NCBI GenBank assembly: GCA_025352795.1
Contig: JANXSF010000017.1
Location: 1 to 43,030 of the forward strand
DNA length: 43,030 bases
Source: Acidobacteriota bacterium
Lineage (GTDB): Bacteria; Acidobacteriota; Terriglobia; Bryobacterales; Bryobacteraceae
Direction of reading: 5' to 3'
The translations under genes and the position numbers were made by a program. Below the pieces are notes generated by a model. It saw only the letters and a list, made by a program, of their open reading frames with translations, did not search any database and was not told the origin of the DNA. Positions 8,220 through 18,500 of this stretch are shown here, piece by piece. Within the stretch, counting starts at the first letter, position 1; each line of letters begins with the position of its first letter.

Positions 8220-8549
8220 CTATTTCAAGTGAAAAACTTCTTCAAGCGGAAACATTTGTTCATCGGCAGCAGTCTGGTCGCCACCCTCAAAGAACTCAGC
8301 CATGCTGGTTTGCCATCGATGATTCACTTCTTTGGAAGCCATGCCAGCCAGCGCAGCCTCGAAATCTAGAGTCTCAAGGTAACCCACTAAAAGGCCGTCA
8401 GGGCTAAGGAACAAAGAATAATTCGTCCACCCGGTTTCCCGCAGAGCCTCAATCATTTCAGGCCATACGGCATTATGACGCGCACGATATTCAATCAGCC
8501 GATGGGACTTCACATGCAGCAGGAAACAGACTCGCTTGGGCTCTTTCAC
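8220..8549 (-). CDS. rhaM: L-rhamnose mutarotase
   Basis: This 109-residue protein of the YiiL/RhaM/RhaU family interconverts alpha and beta anomers of L-rhamnose. The family core is visible as Y21RARH25NAVWPE, containing the catalytic tyrosine and histidine. The conserved C-terminal half includes HRWQTSM and ends LEEVFHLK, close to the E. coli protein's ELQEVFYLP ending. Length matches the family (about 104 residues). The start is GTG at 8549, 18 nt after the TerC stop. It gives the best evidence that the downstream transporter carries rhamnose. No rhamnose isomerase, kinase or aldolase lies in the window. Confidence 0.93.
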   Translation of the reverse strand: MKEPKRVCFLLHVKSHRLIEYRARHNAVWPEMIEALRETGWTNYSLFLSPDGLLVGYLETLDFEAALAGMASKEVNHRWQTSMAEFFEGGDQTAADEQMFPLEEVFHLK

Positions 8550-8567
8550 AAGGCGTTGATTGTAGCA

Positions 8568-9536
8568 TTAATGTTCTGTTTCGCGCCGAGGGAACATCAG
8601 GGAGCCAACGATAGATGCACTGATCACGCCACCAATCACTCCCAGTGACCAGACAATTGGAAAATGCCCGTCAAATGCATTGTTTAACCAAACCATCTTC
8701 AAGCCCACAAAAATGAGCACAATACCCAACCCATACTTCAGTAAGTAAAACTGCGTCACTGCGCGGGCCAGCAGGAAATACAAAGAGCGCAAGCCGAGGA
8801 TTGCAAATATGTTCGACGAAAATACAATCAACGGTTCTTTTGTCAACGCAAAAATCGCCGGTACCGAATCGACAGCGAAAACAATGTCGCTCATCTCAAT
8901 GAATACCAAGACCAGCAGCAAAGGTGTGCCGTGCCACCTGCCCTGCAATTGGACAAAAAACTGCTGACCTGGTGTTTCCGTGGTGATCGGCAGAATCCTT
9001 CGCACCAGCTTGATCAGTGGATTCTTTTCCGGCTCAATTTCCTTATCCGGAGCAAACATCATCTTAATCCCGGTAAGAATCAGAAAGGCACCGAATAGCA
9101 GAATCACCCAATGATATTGCATCAGCACAGAGCCAATGGCAATGAACAACGCCCGAAACACAAGGGCGCCTAGAATGCCGAAGAACAGTATTCGATGTTG
9201 ATTGATTGGAGCAATTCCAAAGTACTGGAAGATGACCACGAAAACGAACAGATTGTCCAACGAGAGTGCCTTTTCCACCAGATAGCCAGTAAGAAATTCC
9301 AATCCAAGTTGGCGTGCTACTTCTTCGGGAAATTTCGTTGCGGCGTACTGGTAAAATCCGAAGTTGAAAACCAGCGCTAGCAGAATCCAGACCGCGCTCC
9401 AAATCGCCGCCTCTTTGTAGGAGACTTCGTGGGCGGTGCGGTTGAACACACCCAGATCCAAAGCAAGCATGCACAACACGAAACCAGTGAAGGCAAGATA
9501 AAACCACCAATACTCGGCAATCGGGAAATAGGTCAT
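8568..9536 (-). CDS. TerC/Alx-family integral membrane protein
   Basis: This 322-residue polytopic membrane protein has the TerC signature (MSDIVFAVDSVPAIFALT) and an acidic intramembrane motif (EKALSLDNLFVFVVIF). TerC/Alx proteins are associated with metal ion export, notably manganese, and with tellurite resistance or metalation of secreted proteins. The frame extends to 9566, but the ATG at 9536 overlaps the TGA of the preceding small gene (ATGA), which argues for that start and for translational coupling. Its place at the head of a sugar transport run is unexpected, and no yybP-type riboswitch is evident upstream. Confidence 0.9.
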   Translation of the reverse strand: MTYFPIAEYWWFYLAFTGFVLCMLALDLGVFNRTAHEVSYKEAAIWSAVWILLALVFNFGFYQYAATKFPEEVARQLGLEFLTGYLVEKALSLDNLFVFVVIFQYFGIAPINQHRILFFGILGALVFRALFIAIGSVLMQYHWVILLFGAFLILTGIKMMFAPDKEIEPEKNPLIKLVRRILPITTETPGQQFFVQLQGRWHGTPLLLVLVFIEMSDIVFAVDSVPAIFALTKEPLIVFSSNIFAILGLRSLYFLLARAVTQFYLLKYGLGIVLIFVGLKMVWLNNAFDGHFPIVWSLGVIGGVISASIVGSLMFPRRETEH

Positions 9537-9718
9537 TTGTAATTCTCTTGTTTTGCTTTGATCCAAGCTTGAAATCGTTGAACAGCAGGATGATCCTGCC
9601 CCAACATAGCAGCACCGGCCAGAATAATTGGAATACCAGGCATAATTGGCAAGAGACAGCCCAAAACGCCTAGGATGATCAAACCAAACCCAGCAACATT
9701 TCTGACGGTTTTTGTCAC
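9533..9718 (-). CDS. Small membrane protein with a PGxP loop (PGPGW/DUF454-like)
   Basis: This 61-residue protein is almost entirely two hydrophobic segments joined by a proline-glycine turn (LGCLLPIMPGIPIILAG), followed by a short basic/amphipathic tail. This resembles PGPGW and YbaN/DUF454-type small membrane proteins, whose function is unclear. It is accepted as a gene because its stop overlaps the TerC start by 4 nt and no larger gene occupies the opposite strand. It would be the first gene of the leftward run and is divergent from the carboxylase gene across 68 bp. Confidence 0.68.
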   Translation of the reverse strand: MTKTVRNVAGFGLIILGVLGCLLPIMPGIPIILAGAAMLGQDHPAVQRFQAWIKAKQENYK

Positions 9719-9786
9719 TATCTTGATTTTAAGGCCAATCCAACACTATGTCTAGCTGACGTTCGGGAATGTTACTCTGATGCTGA

Positions 9787-11316
9787 ATGTCCCTTAACCG
9801 CATGGAAGAAGTGCACCGCCGCCACCGCAACGCTGAAGATGGTGGCGGACTGGAACGCCGTGAACGGCAACATAAAGAAGGCAAGCTTTCGGCTCGCGAA
9901 CGCATTGAACTACTGGTGGACGAAGGGACCTTTGAAGAACTCGACAAATTAGTACGCCATCGTTGTCGCGATTTTGGCATGGACGAACAGGTTATTGATG
10001 GCGATGGCTTCATCACTGGATACGGCTACGTGCACGGTCGTATGGTCTATGTCTTTGCTCAGGATTTCACTGTTTTTGGTGGGTCGCTTTCGGAATCGAA
10101 CGCGCAAAAAATCTGCAAATTGATGGACCTGGCCATGAAGAACGGCGCGCCTCTTATAGGCCTGAACGATTCCGGCGGTGCTCGAATTCAAGAGGGCGTA
10201 CTTTCGTTGGGAGGCTATGCCGATATCTTTCTGCGCAACACCCTTGCCAGTGGAGTGGTGCCGCAAATATCGGCCATCATGGGGCCCTGCGCAGGCGGCG
10301 CTGTTTATTCGCCAGCCATCACTGACTTTGTTTTTATGGTGGATCAGACTTCTTACATGTTCGTCACCGGGCCAGAAGTGATTAAAACTGTGACGCATGA
10401 AGATGTGACTAAGGAAGAGTTGGGCGGTGGTATGACGCACAACGAAAAAAGTGGAGTGGCTCATTTCCTTGCATCGGACGATGCGGCTTGTCTTCGACAA
10501 ATTCGGCGACTGTTGAGTTTTCTGCCGCAGAACAATGTGGACGATGCGCCTCGCCGCTCATCGAGCGATTCCCCAGAGCGTATGGAAGCCGCGCTCGATA
10601 CAATAGTGCCGCCCGAATCGAACCAGCCTTACGACATGAAAGAAGTGATTCAACTGATTGCCGACGATGGCGATTTTTTTGAAGTACATGAGCATTTTGC
10701 CCGCAACATTGTAGTGGGCTTTGCCAGGTTGGATGGCAGGTCTATCGGCATTGTGGCCAATCAGCCGACATTTCTTGCCGGTTGTCTGGACATCAATACA
10801 TCCACCAAAGCGGCCCGTTTTGTGCGCTTTTGCGACGCTTTTAACATTCCTATCCTCACCTTTGAAGACGTGCCTGGATTCCTCCCTGGCACGGAGCAGG
10901 AATTTGGCGGCATCATTCGCCATGGTGCGAAATTGCTCTACGCCTATGCTGAAGCAACGGTACCGAAGATCACCGTGATCACCCGCAAAGCTTACGGTGG
11001 AGCGTATTGCGTAATGGGATCGAAACATTTGCGGACAGATCTGAACCTGGCTTGGCCCACAGCAGAAATCGCTGTGATGGGGGCTGAAGGAGCGGTGAAC
11101 ATTCTCTATCGTCGGGATGATCCAGAGTCTCGACAGCAACGCATTGAAGAATATAAAGATCGTTTCGCCAGCCCATTTTCAGCCGCTGAACGCGGATTCA
11201 TTGACGATGTAATTGAACCCCGATACACTCGCCCGAAATTGATCCGCGCCTTCCGCATGCTGGAAAATAAGACAGACACCATGCCTCGCAAGAAACACGG
11301 CAACATTCCGTTGTAG
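9787..11316 (+). CDS. Acyl-CoA carboxylase carboxyltransferase (propionyl-CoA carboxylase beta-like)
   Basis: This 509-residue carboxyltransferase of the PccB/MmdA family has the usual two crotonase-fold halves (~25-250 and ~260-500). Glycine-rich acyl-CoA or biotin pocket motifs are visible: [12 protein letters not shown] (~165-176) and [15 protein letters not shown] (~400-414). It ends in the typical KKHGNIPL tail. It transfers CO2 from carboxybiotin to propionyl-CoA (or methylmalonyl-CoA in the reverse enzyme). No biotin carboxylase, biotin carrier or mutase gene is nearby, so the acyl-CoA substrate cannot be fixed. The membrane protein gene begins 9 nt downstream. Confidence 0.9.
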   Translation: MSLNRMEEVHRRHRNAEDGGGLERRERQHKEGKLSARERIELLVDEGTFEELDKLVRHRCRDFGMDEQVIDGDGFITGYGYVHGRMVYVFAQDFTVFGGSLSESNAQKICKLMDLAMKNGAPLIGLNDSGGARIQEGVLSLGGYADIFLRNTLASGVVPQISAIMGPCAGGAVYSPAITDFVFMVDQTSYMFVTGPEVIKTVTHEDVTKEELGGGMTHNEKSGVAHFLASDDAACLRQIRRLLSFLPQNNVDDAPRRSSSDSPERMEAALDTIVPPESNQPYDMKEVIQLIADDGDFFEVHEHFARNIVVGFARLDGRSIGIVANQPTFLAGCLDINTSTKAARFVRFCDAFNIPILTFEDVPGFLPGTEQEFGGIIRHGAKLLYAYAEATVPKITVITRKAYGGAYCVMGSKHLRTDLNLAWPTAEIAVMGAEGAVNILYRRDDPESRQQRIEEYKDRFASPFSAAERGFIDDVIEPRYTRPKLIRAFRMLENKTDTMPRKKHGNIPL

Positions 11317-11325
11317 GAATTCCAT

Positions 11326-13287
11326 TTGCGAAAACATCGGATTGATCTTCTGAACTGCGCTTTGCTGTTGGCACTCAATGTGTTCCTGACGCGGGAACTG
11401 TTTTCCATCAACTACCTAAATCACTTCAGTTCCATTGAAGGCGCATTCATCAGCATGGCCCGCTATATGAAAGATCATTGGGGTAATTTTGCCTGGTGGC
11501 ACCTGTGGAATTCTGGCATACCATTTGAATACGTTTACGTCCCGTTGCTGCATACGGCAGTGGCCGGGCTGGCTTCCGTAACCAATTGGCCCACGGCAAG
11601 GACGTATCATTTTCTAGTCGCCACAGTTTACTGTTTCGGTCCGGTGATGTTGTATATCCTGGCCAGATCACTCTCCGCAAACGCGCCAACAGCTCTCGCC
11701 AGTGGACTTTTGTACACTCTGTTCTCTCCGTCGTTATTGTTCCTGGCAGACATTCGTGCCGATTCCGGCGGCATCTTTTCAGGCCGTCGCCTACGAGTTC
11801 TGACTGTCTATGGTGAAGGTCCGCACATCACGGCATTGACCCTGATCCCGTTGGCTCTGGCGGCGCTTTACCGATGCTTCCAACAGTACAGCCTGCGCAG
11901 GTCAGCATTGGCGGCACTGGCGCTAGCGGCCATCATCATGACTAATACTCCAGCCACCATGGCTATGGCCACTGCGGTTGTTTGCCTGTTGTTCGCTTTG
12001 CCAACACAGCCCGTAATGCGGACTGCTTTTGTTGCCGCTTGGGCCTACGCGCTGGCGATGTATGCCGTACCTCCCTCCTATGTAAAAATGATTTTGCGCA
12101 ACCTAAGCACAACGCATTCAGGATTTTCCACCGGTTGGGAAAAGTTGATTTTGCTAGCGGCGGTGCTGCTTTTCATTTACGGGTTGGGTCGATTGCTTGT
12201 TGCCTTACCTCTCTATCTGCGATTCGGAATTCTGTACAGCACTTTCTTATTGGCGGTTGTTCCTGGAGCCAATTCCAGCAACTTCGAATTGTTGCCCGAA
12301 GCAGGTCGCCTGCATCTGGAATTGGAACTTGCATTGAGCCTGTCCATTGCCGGAGTCATGTCGCTCCTGTATCAGTCCTCGCCTCGAGTAGGTAAATTTT
12401 TGCTGTTACTTGCAGCAGGGGGAGCGGCGGCAACGTTGAGTCAACATTTTCGAATGCGGGCCGCTTTTGATTTGGTTGCGGCGAATGTTGAGAACCGATC
12501 CGAATATCAGAGTGCCCGATGGTTGGCCGACCATCCTGATACGTGGCATGGCCGCGTTTACGCACCGGGATCGAATGCGTTTTGGTTGAATACGTTCACT
12601 GATATTCCCCAGGTCACTGGTTACTGCAATCAAGGCCGTAGCAGCACCATGCAAGACAAGTTATCCTTCGTCGTGAATCTAGCGGAAACCGAAGAGCAGC
12701 GGAAACGGGCCGTTTTGTGGTTGCAAGCTTTCGGAGTGGGTGCGGTGATTGCATCGGGTCCACAGAGCACCGAAGAATACAAAGACTTCCGCAATGCACA
12801 AAAGATTGGCGATCAACTTCAGGTTTTGCACGAAGGGTTTGGCGATGTCCTGTATGCTGTGCCCAACCCCGCTCCAGGCTTGGTGCAGATTTTGGAAGGC
12901 GATCAGGTGCTTACGGCGGGTCCTGAATCAGCTGAATTTTATGGGAAGCTGGAGCAATATGTTGAGGGCGCAAGTTTCTCCACACCTCCCGCAGTGCATT
13001 GGAACAATTCCCACAGCGCAACTATTTCAGCGACCATGGACGCCACGCAAGTATTGAGCGTAAAAATTTCCAGCGTGCCTGGATGGCGGGCTACCGTGGC
13101 TGGCAAGCGAATTCCAATTGAACGGGATGCGTTGGATTTCATGCTGCTAAAACCCAGTTGCAATGGAGCTTGTGAAATAAATTTGCAGTGGTCCAGCCCG
13201 TTTCCAGTCTGGATCACCGCCCTAGCTTCTTTGAGTGCGCTCTTGTTCTGTTTGATTAGTCTTGCTACCTTCAGAGGAGCCCCCTGA
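11326..13287 (+). CDS. Polytopic membrane protein, GT-C/YfhO or PTPS-related type
   Basis: This 653-residue protein has about ten hydrophobic segments. The N-terminal part contains [12 protein letters not shown], resembling the large loop of '6-pyruvoyl-tetrahydropterin synthase-related' membrane proteins and other GT-C-like glycosyltransferases. The C-terminal periplasmic part ends with [18 protein letters not shown], a YfhO-like motif. A role in transferring lipid-linked sugars to the cell envelope is plausible but not shown. The start is TTG at 11326. Its stop overlaps the ATG of the LptB-like gene by one base (TGATG), so these two are coupled. Confidence 0.75.
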   Translation: MRKHRIDLLNCALLLALNVFLTRELFSINYLNHFSSIEGAFISMARYMKDHWGNFAWWHLWNSGIPFEYVYVPLLHTAVAGLASVTNWPTARTYHFLVATVYCFGPVMLYILARSLSANAPTALASGLLYTLFSPSLLFLADIRADSGGIFSGRRLRVLTVYGEGPHITALTLIPLALAALYRCFQQYSLRRSALAALALAAIIMTNTPATMAMATAVVCLLFALPTQPVMRTAFVAAWAYALAMYAVPPSYVKMILRNLSTTHSGFSTGWEKLILLAAVLLFIYGLGRLLVALPLYLRFGILYSTFLLAVVPGANSSNFELLPEAGRLHLELELALSLSIAGVMSLLYQSSPRVGKFLLLLAAGGAAATLSQHFRMRAAFDLVAANVENRSEYQSARWLADHPDTWHGRVYAPGSNAFWLNTFTDIPQVTGYCNQGRSSTMQDKLSFVVNLAETEEQRKRAVLWLQAFGVGAVIASGPQSTEEYKDFRNAQKIGDQLQVLHEGFGDVLYAVPNPAPGLVQILEGDQVLTAGPESAEFYGKLEQYVEGASFSTPPAVHWNNSHSATISATMDATQVLSVKISSVPGWRATVAGKRIPIERDALDFMLLKPSCNGACEINLQWSSPFPVWITALASLSALLFCLISLATFRGAP

Positions 13288-14024
13288 TGAAAACCCTGGA
13301 AACTCGCGAAATTTCAAAAACGTACCGTGGTCGTAAAGTTGTAGACAATGTTTCCATCAAGGTGAATGAAGGCGAAGTGGTGGGCCTGCTGGGTCCGAAT
13401 GGCGCCGGTAAAACCACATCGTTCTACATGATTGTGGGCTTGGTGACTCCCGATTCCGGCCAAGTGATGCTGGAGGATGTGGACATTACCCAGCAACCCA
13501 TGTATCAAAGAGCGCGCCGAGGCATCTCTTACCTACCGCAGGAACCTAGCGTTTTTCGCAAGCTGACTGTGGAAGAAAATTTGATGGCTATTCTGGAAAC
13601 TCTGCCAATCAAAGATCACCAACGTAAATCCCGCATGAATCAATTGATAGATCAAATGGGACTGGATACGGTGCGTCAAAACAAAGGCTACATGCTTTCA
13701 GGTGGCGAACGACGACGTGTGGAAATCGCCAGATCGCTGGTGATTGAGCCCGATTTTCTGCTGCTCGACGAACCCTTTTCCGGGATTGATCCAATTCAGG
13801 TGCTGGAGTTGCAACGCATTGTATTTGATTTGAAGCGTTCAGGCATTGGGATTTTGATTACCGATCACAACGTCCGCGAAACTTTGGCGGTGACCGACCG
13901 CGCCTACATCATCAACAACGGTAAGATTTTCCGAGCAGGATCACCGGAATCGTTGGGTCGGGATGCTGAGGTGAAGCGCGTCTACCTGGGTGAAGGTTTC
14001 CTATATCAGGGCCCTGTTCAGTGA
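13287..14024 (+). CDS. lptB: Lipopolysaccharide export ATPase
   Basis: This 245-residue ABC ATPase has an overall pattern that fits LptB. It carries Walker [10 protein letters not shown] (36-44), signature [13 protein letters not shown] (from 137), Walker [14 protein letters not shown], and switch histidine [28 protein letters not shown] in the Q-loop region is characteristic of LptB within the branched-chain-like ABC group. LptB powers extraction of lipopolysaccharide from the inner membrane with LptF/LptG. LptA, LptC and LptF/G are absent here. Its coupling to the membrane protein upstream suggests a shared envelope-glycolipid role. Confidence 0.9.
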   Translation: MKTLETREISKTYRGRKVVDNVSIKVNEGEVVGLLGPNGAGKTTSFYMIVGLVTPDSGQVMLEDVDITQQPMYQRARRGISYLPQEPSVFRKLTVEENLMAILETLPIKDHQRKSRMNQLIDQMGLDTVRQNKGYMLSGGERRRVEIARSLVIEPDFLLLDEPFSGIDPIQVLELQRIVFDLKRSGIGILITDHNVRETLAVTDRAYIINNGKIFRAGSPESLGRDAEVKRVYLGEGFLYQGPVQ

Positions 14025-14103
14025 ACCTCTTGATTCGATAGCTAATGGAGATTTCGGTTGCTTGGGCAAGACCAGCTTGTCCCCCTTCGGCTTGCATTAT
14101 CCG

Positions 14104-15384
14104 TTATGGGCGAAGTTGAGCGACTAATGTACCGGTCTGCCGCAACAAATCCAGCTTTGCTCGCTCCAGCATGAATCGCGAATCGAACATAGAAATCCAT
14201 TTCTCATTTTCTAAGTAGCGCATCTCCTCTAACTGCTTTTGAGTAGCCTTGCCTTCACCGATCAAGGCAAGAATACGAGTAACTTCCTCACGCTGCAAAT
14301 CCAGTTCCAGGAGTGAGAGTTCCGACGACGTTTGCGCCCGATCCACATCTTGCCAGGCACGACGAACCTCAGAGGAAATACGATTTCGTGCGGAAGACAT
14401 CTGCAAGCGCAAGCGCGATATTTCAATGTTCCCCTGGGATGCCATGGCTCTGGCTGCTGATCCGGTCAGAATAGGAAGCTGCACAGAAACTCCCAGAATC
14501 CCATTGTGACGCTGAAAGTTCCGAAAGTAATCTTCGTAATTATTGAACTTGGCGAAAAGGCCGTATTGGGCCACCAGGTCTATTTTAGGGAGGTTCGCCG
14601 CTTTGCTGGCCTTCACTTCCCAGCCCTTGGCCACCAGGCCGGTTTCCAGTTTCTTAATTTCATTACTGGCGGCCAGCGCTGCTTCAATGGCAGATTCTTC
14701 GGTGTCCAGATGCATGGTGGGGATTTGTAATTCTTGATCCTTGGGTCGCACTAAATCATTGACGCCAAGTCCGGCAATGGCGGCCATGCCAACCTCAGCA
14801 TTGTGGATCTCCGTTTCGAAAGTACGGACGCGTTGCCTGGCTTGCAGCAACCGCAGGTTGGCACGCTTGGCGTCAATGGATAGGTCCCGACCTTCGTCCA
14901 CGCGAGTTCGCACTGAAGCTTCCACCACGGTAAGATTTTCAACTTGAGACCGCAGCACACGCAGAGCCTGATTGAGACGCAGAGCATCCAGATAGAGGCT
15001 TGCGGCACGATGAGTGATTTCATCGCGTTTCGATTGCGTGTCAAAAGTGGAGATCTTCTTGTGCTCCTTGGCCGCTTCCACTCGGTACGATTGAGGGCGG
15101 TCGAAGATGGACGCAATCGCTTTGGCCTGAATCACCGATGGGGCCGAACCTTCAATGGACATGGGGAAGCCGAAATTTTTGGCCAAGCCACTGCCGACGA
15201 CAAGCTTAGGATGGAACGGATCGCGGGCCAGGACAATGTCGTCGTTGCTCTTTTCCTCTTCAAGGCGAGAGAGCACCACTTCAGGATTCTGGGCGAGCGC
15301 CGCCGCAAGAAGGTCTTGCAGGGAGAAGGTGCGGACGTCGGCGAGCGCGGTGAGTGGGATGAGAAGAGTGAGTAGGAAACGCAT
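14104..15384 (-). CDS. TolC-family outer-membrane efflux protein
   Basis: This 426-residue protein has a signal peptide (MRFLLTLLIPLTALA) followed by the TolC-like start (FSLQDLLAAALAQNPEV). Two long heptad-rich helical regions follow, matching the duplicated outer membrane factor repeat. Such proteins form trimeric exit ducts with an inner-membrane pump and an adaptor. Neither partner is encoded here, so it may serve pumps elsewhere. It is convergent with lptB (79-bp gap) and divergent from the giant receptor. The start at 15384 is supported by the signal peptide. Confidence 0.87.
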   Translation of the reverse strand: MRFLLTLLIPLTALADVRTFSLQDLLAAALAQNPEVVLSRLEEEKSNDDIVLARDPFHPKLVVGSGLAKNFGFPMSIEGSAPSVIQAKAIASIFDRPQSYRVEAAKEHKKISTFDTQSKRDEITHRAASLYLDALRLNQALRVLRSQVENLTVVEASVRTRVDEGRDLSIDAKRANLRLLQARQRVRTFETEIHNAEVGMAAIAGLGVNDLVRPKDQELQIPTMHLDTEESAIEAALAASNEIKKLETGLVAKGWEVKASKAANLPKIDLVAQYGLFAKFNNYEDYFRNFQRHNGILGVSVQLPILTGSAARAMASQGNIEISRLRLQMSSARNRISSEVRRAWQDVDRAQTSSELSLLELDLQREEVTRILALIGEGKATQKQLEEMRYLENEKWISMFDSRFMLERAKLDLLRQTGTLVAQLRP

Positions 15385-15432
15385 GAGGATGTCCTTATTA
15401 TGACAAGCCTAAGAATCGCGGGGTTCTATTCA

Positions 15433-15534
15433 TAACCTAATTTTTTACGTCAGTGAATTTTATTCTTCAGGCCCGTCCCCGTCGCTGAAACAGTTTGATA
15501 TATTAGGTTACACTGTCTTAACAATTTTAAGACA
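15433..15534. promoter_or_regulatory. Nested inverted repeats in the tolC-like/receptor divergent promoter region
   Basis: In the 174-bp divergent region, TAACCTAAT (15433-15441) is matched by ATTAGGTTA (15502-15510). A tighter palindrome, TGTCTTAA (15514-15521) and TTAAGACA (15527-15534) with a 5-nt spacer, follows at once. The latter lies 25 nt before the receptor ATG and is a good candidate operator. No regulator family can be named from these sites. Confidence 0.4.
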
Positions 15535-15558
15535 TGGACGTCTAAACAAAGGGGCTTT

Positions 15559-18500
15559 ATGCAACATCTTAGGTTAGCCAAGTTGCTTTGCTGTTCACTC
15601 GTTCTGGCAGCATTTCCAGCGATTGCACAGCAAGCCACAGGTTCGCTCAGCGGTACAGTAACCGATCCAAACGGTGCTGTTGTTCCCGCAACCAAAATCG
15701 TCGCGCGCAACACTGCGACCGGACAAGATTTTCAAACTCTTAGTAATGAAACTGGATCTTATGTTTATCCAAGCTTGCAACTGGGCGCTTACACAGTTAC
15801 AGCGGAAAAACCTGGCTTCAAAAAACTCAACCGCACAAACCTGGAAATTCGCGTTGGATTCCGCCAAGTGCTCGACTTGGCTTTGGAAGTCGGCGAAGTG
15901 CAACAGACAGTGGAAGTGACGGCGGAAGCACCGTTACTGGAATCCGCATCAGCGGAACGTGGACAGAGCTTTTCCAATAAATTTATGGAAACATTGCCAC
16001 TGTTTACTGGCGGCATTCGCAATGCAGAAGCGTTTGTAACCTATATGCCTGGCGTGAATGCCAGCGCAGAAGTAAGCATCAACGGATCGGGTGGTCGCGC
16101 AAAAGAAGTAATGATTGATGGCGGCAGTTTGACTATTCCCGAATCGGGCGGAGTTGTTTTCAACTTCCCGGCAGCAGAAATGTTCGGTGAGTTCAAGTTG
16201 CTCACCAGCACTTTTTCCTCCGAGTATGGCCGCTTTGGCGGTGGAGTTGAAGTATTCACCACCAAGAGTGGAACGAACCAAATTCACGGACGCGCCTTCC
16301 TCAATCTGCGTCGCGATGTTTGGAACGCCAATTCCTGGGGCAACAACCGTGCAGGAATCAAACGTCCTAAAGAGCGCTTTAACGAAACTGGCGGCTCCAT
16401 CGGTGGACCAATATTTATTCCGAAGGTTTATGATGGCCGTAACAAAACGTTCTTCTTCTTTACCTATACAAGTGACCTTCGCCCTGCAACAGCCGGTTCT
16501 ACAATCAGCACAGTGCCGACTGTAGCCATGAAAAATGGCGATTTTAGCAGCTTCCGTATCTACGATCCGGCGACAACATCGGGCGATACACGTATGCCTT
16601 TCCCAGGTAACGTGATTCCGAAAGCTCGCTTCAGTAAGGTTTCCTCAGCGGTCCTTCCTTTCCTGCCGGACCCGAATCGCAGCACGCCACAACAAAATCT
16701 TGATTTCATCAACACCAGCCAACGTACAGATAACATATGGAGTTTGAAGATAGATCATTCGTTTTCTTCAAACAATCGTGTGGCATACTTCCAGAGTCTT
16801 CAGGATCAGGTTGATGCAGGTATTTCGGCTTTGCCAGGTCCACTTGGACAGGGTTTGGGGAGCTCCTTCCAACGGCCGCAATATTTCCGTGTTAACCACG
16901 ACCTTACAATTTCACCAACAGTTTTCCTTCACAATACTTTTAGTTACACCCGCACTCGCCAAGGCTGGGACAACCCTTCTCAAGCTGGTTTTGCTTCGAA
17001 GATTGGTTTGACTCTCCCAACGGATGCAACTCCTCGCGTTCAATTCGCCGCAAAAGATGCACTGACCGCATGGGGTGTGCAGGACGGCAAAGTGAATGCT
17101 GGTGGCCAAAACAATACCACTCTTCAAGTTAGCTCCGCCCTTTCCTGGCTTCGTGGCAAACACGAATTCAAGATTGGTGGTGATATCCGTCGCTTGCGCA
17201 CTTGGGCTTCCGATTCGGCAGGCAGCAATGGTTTATTTAACTACGAAACTTTTCAAACTGCGCTTCCCACCGATCTGGGAAACACTGGTAATAGCTTTGC
17301 CAGCTTTCTGCTTGGTGCGCCAAACGCGGTCTCCTTCAACACACTACCCGCTCCAATCCGCCAAATCCGTTACGGATACCATGGTGGATTCATCAACGAC
17401 AATTGGAAGGTAAGCCCAAGGTTGACCCTTCAAGTGGGTCTGCGTTATGAAGTCCCCATTGGTTTCCACGATCTAAACGGACTTTCCAGCTTTGATCCGA
17501 AAACGCCCAATCCGGGAGCAGATAACCGGGCAGGTGCGCTCATCTTTTTGGGTTCCGGACCTGGCCGCACTGGGACAAAGCGGCCATATGGGACGGATTA
17601 TACGAACTTAGGGCCACGCTTTGGGTTTGCATATCAAATGGGCTCAAAGACCGTGATCCGTGGTGGTTATGGTATCTATTTCCAGACGCTAGGCAACGGC
17701 GGCTGCGGTTGCAATGATGGTTTTGGTGGTAAGCCAGCCAACCTTCCATCCGATGGCCGAAACCCGGCAGTTCTATGGGACAACGGTGTGCCCATTCCTG
17801 CGGCTCAAAAGCCTCCCTTCATTGATCCAGCCTTCGATAATTTTCTAACAACGGAGTACATCACTTCGACTTTTGGAAAAGCACCTCGCATTCAAAATTG
17901 GAGCTTCACGGTGCAACATGAAATCGCCAAGTTCCTGTTTGAAGCAGCCTACGTTGGCAATCGCGCACGAGGCTTAAACTCCACCATTGATTACAATCAA
18001 GTGGATCCGAAGTACTTATCGCTAGGAACCTTGCTTTCCCAGCCGATCAGTTCTCCGGCAGTGCGTGCGGCAGGATTCACAAAGCCGTTCTCCGCATTCC
18101 CGGACAACCGCACTCTTGCTCAAGCTCTTCGCCCCTTTCCGCAGTACCTCGACATCCAGGCGCGGGCCACAGGAGATGGTCGCACTTGGTACGATTCGCT
18201 TCAAACCAAAGTGGAACGCCGCTTTGGAGGCTTCCAGATGATGGCAGCCTATACTTGGTCCAAGTCATTGGGCTATCTCCATTACCGCCAGATCTTTAGC
18301 CAAAACGGCAACGTTCCGGCCCAAGATAACTACAATCTGGGAGTGGAAAAGTCTCTATTGCCGTTCGATCAGCCGCATGTGTTCAACTATCTGGCTTCGT
18401 ATGATATGCCGTTTGGAAAGGGACGCAAGTACCTGACTAACAACCGACCGCTTGACCTATTAGTGGGTGGCTGGAATATTGGCGTAATTATGCGTTACCA

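Noticed and set aside
9719-9786. Manganese (yybP-ykoY) riboswitch upstream of the TerC operon
   Set aside because: Only 68 bp separate the divergent genes and the typical two-helix core is not visible.
14944-15375. 143-residue plus-strand frame
   Set aside because: It is antisense to the N-terminal half of the TolC-like gene and shows no family features or ribosome site.
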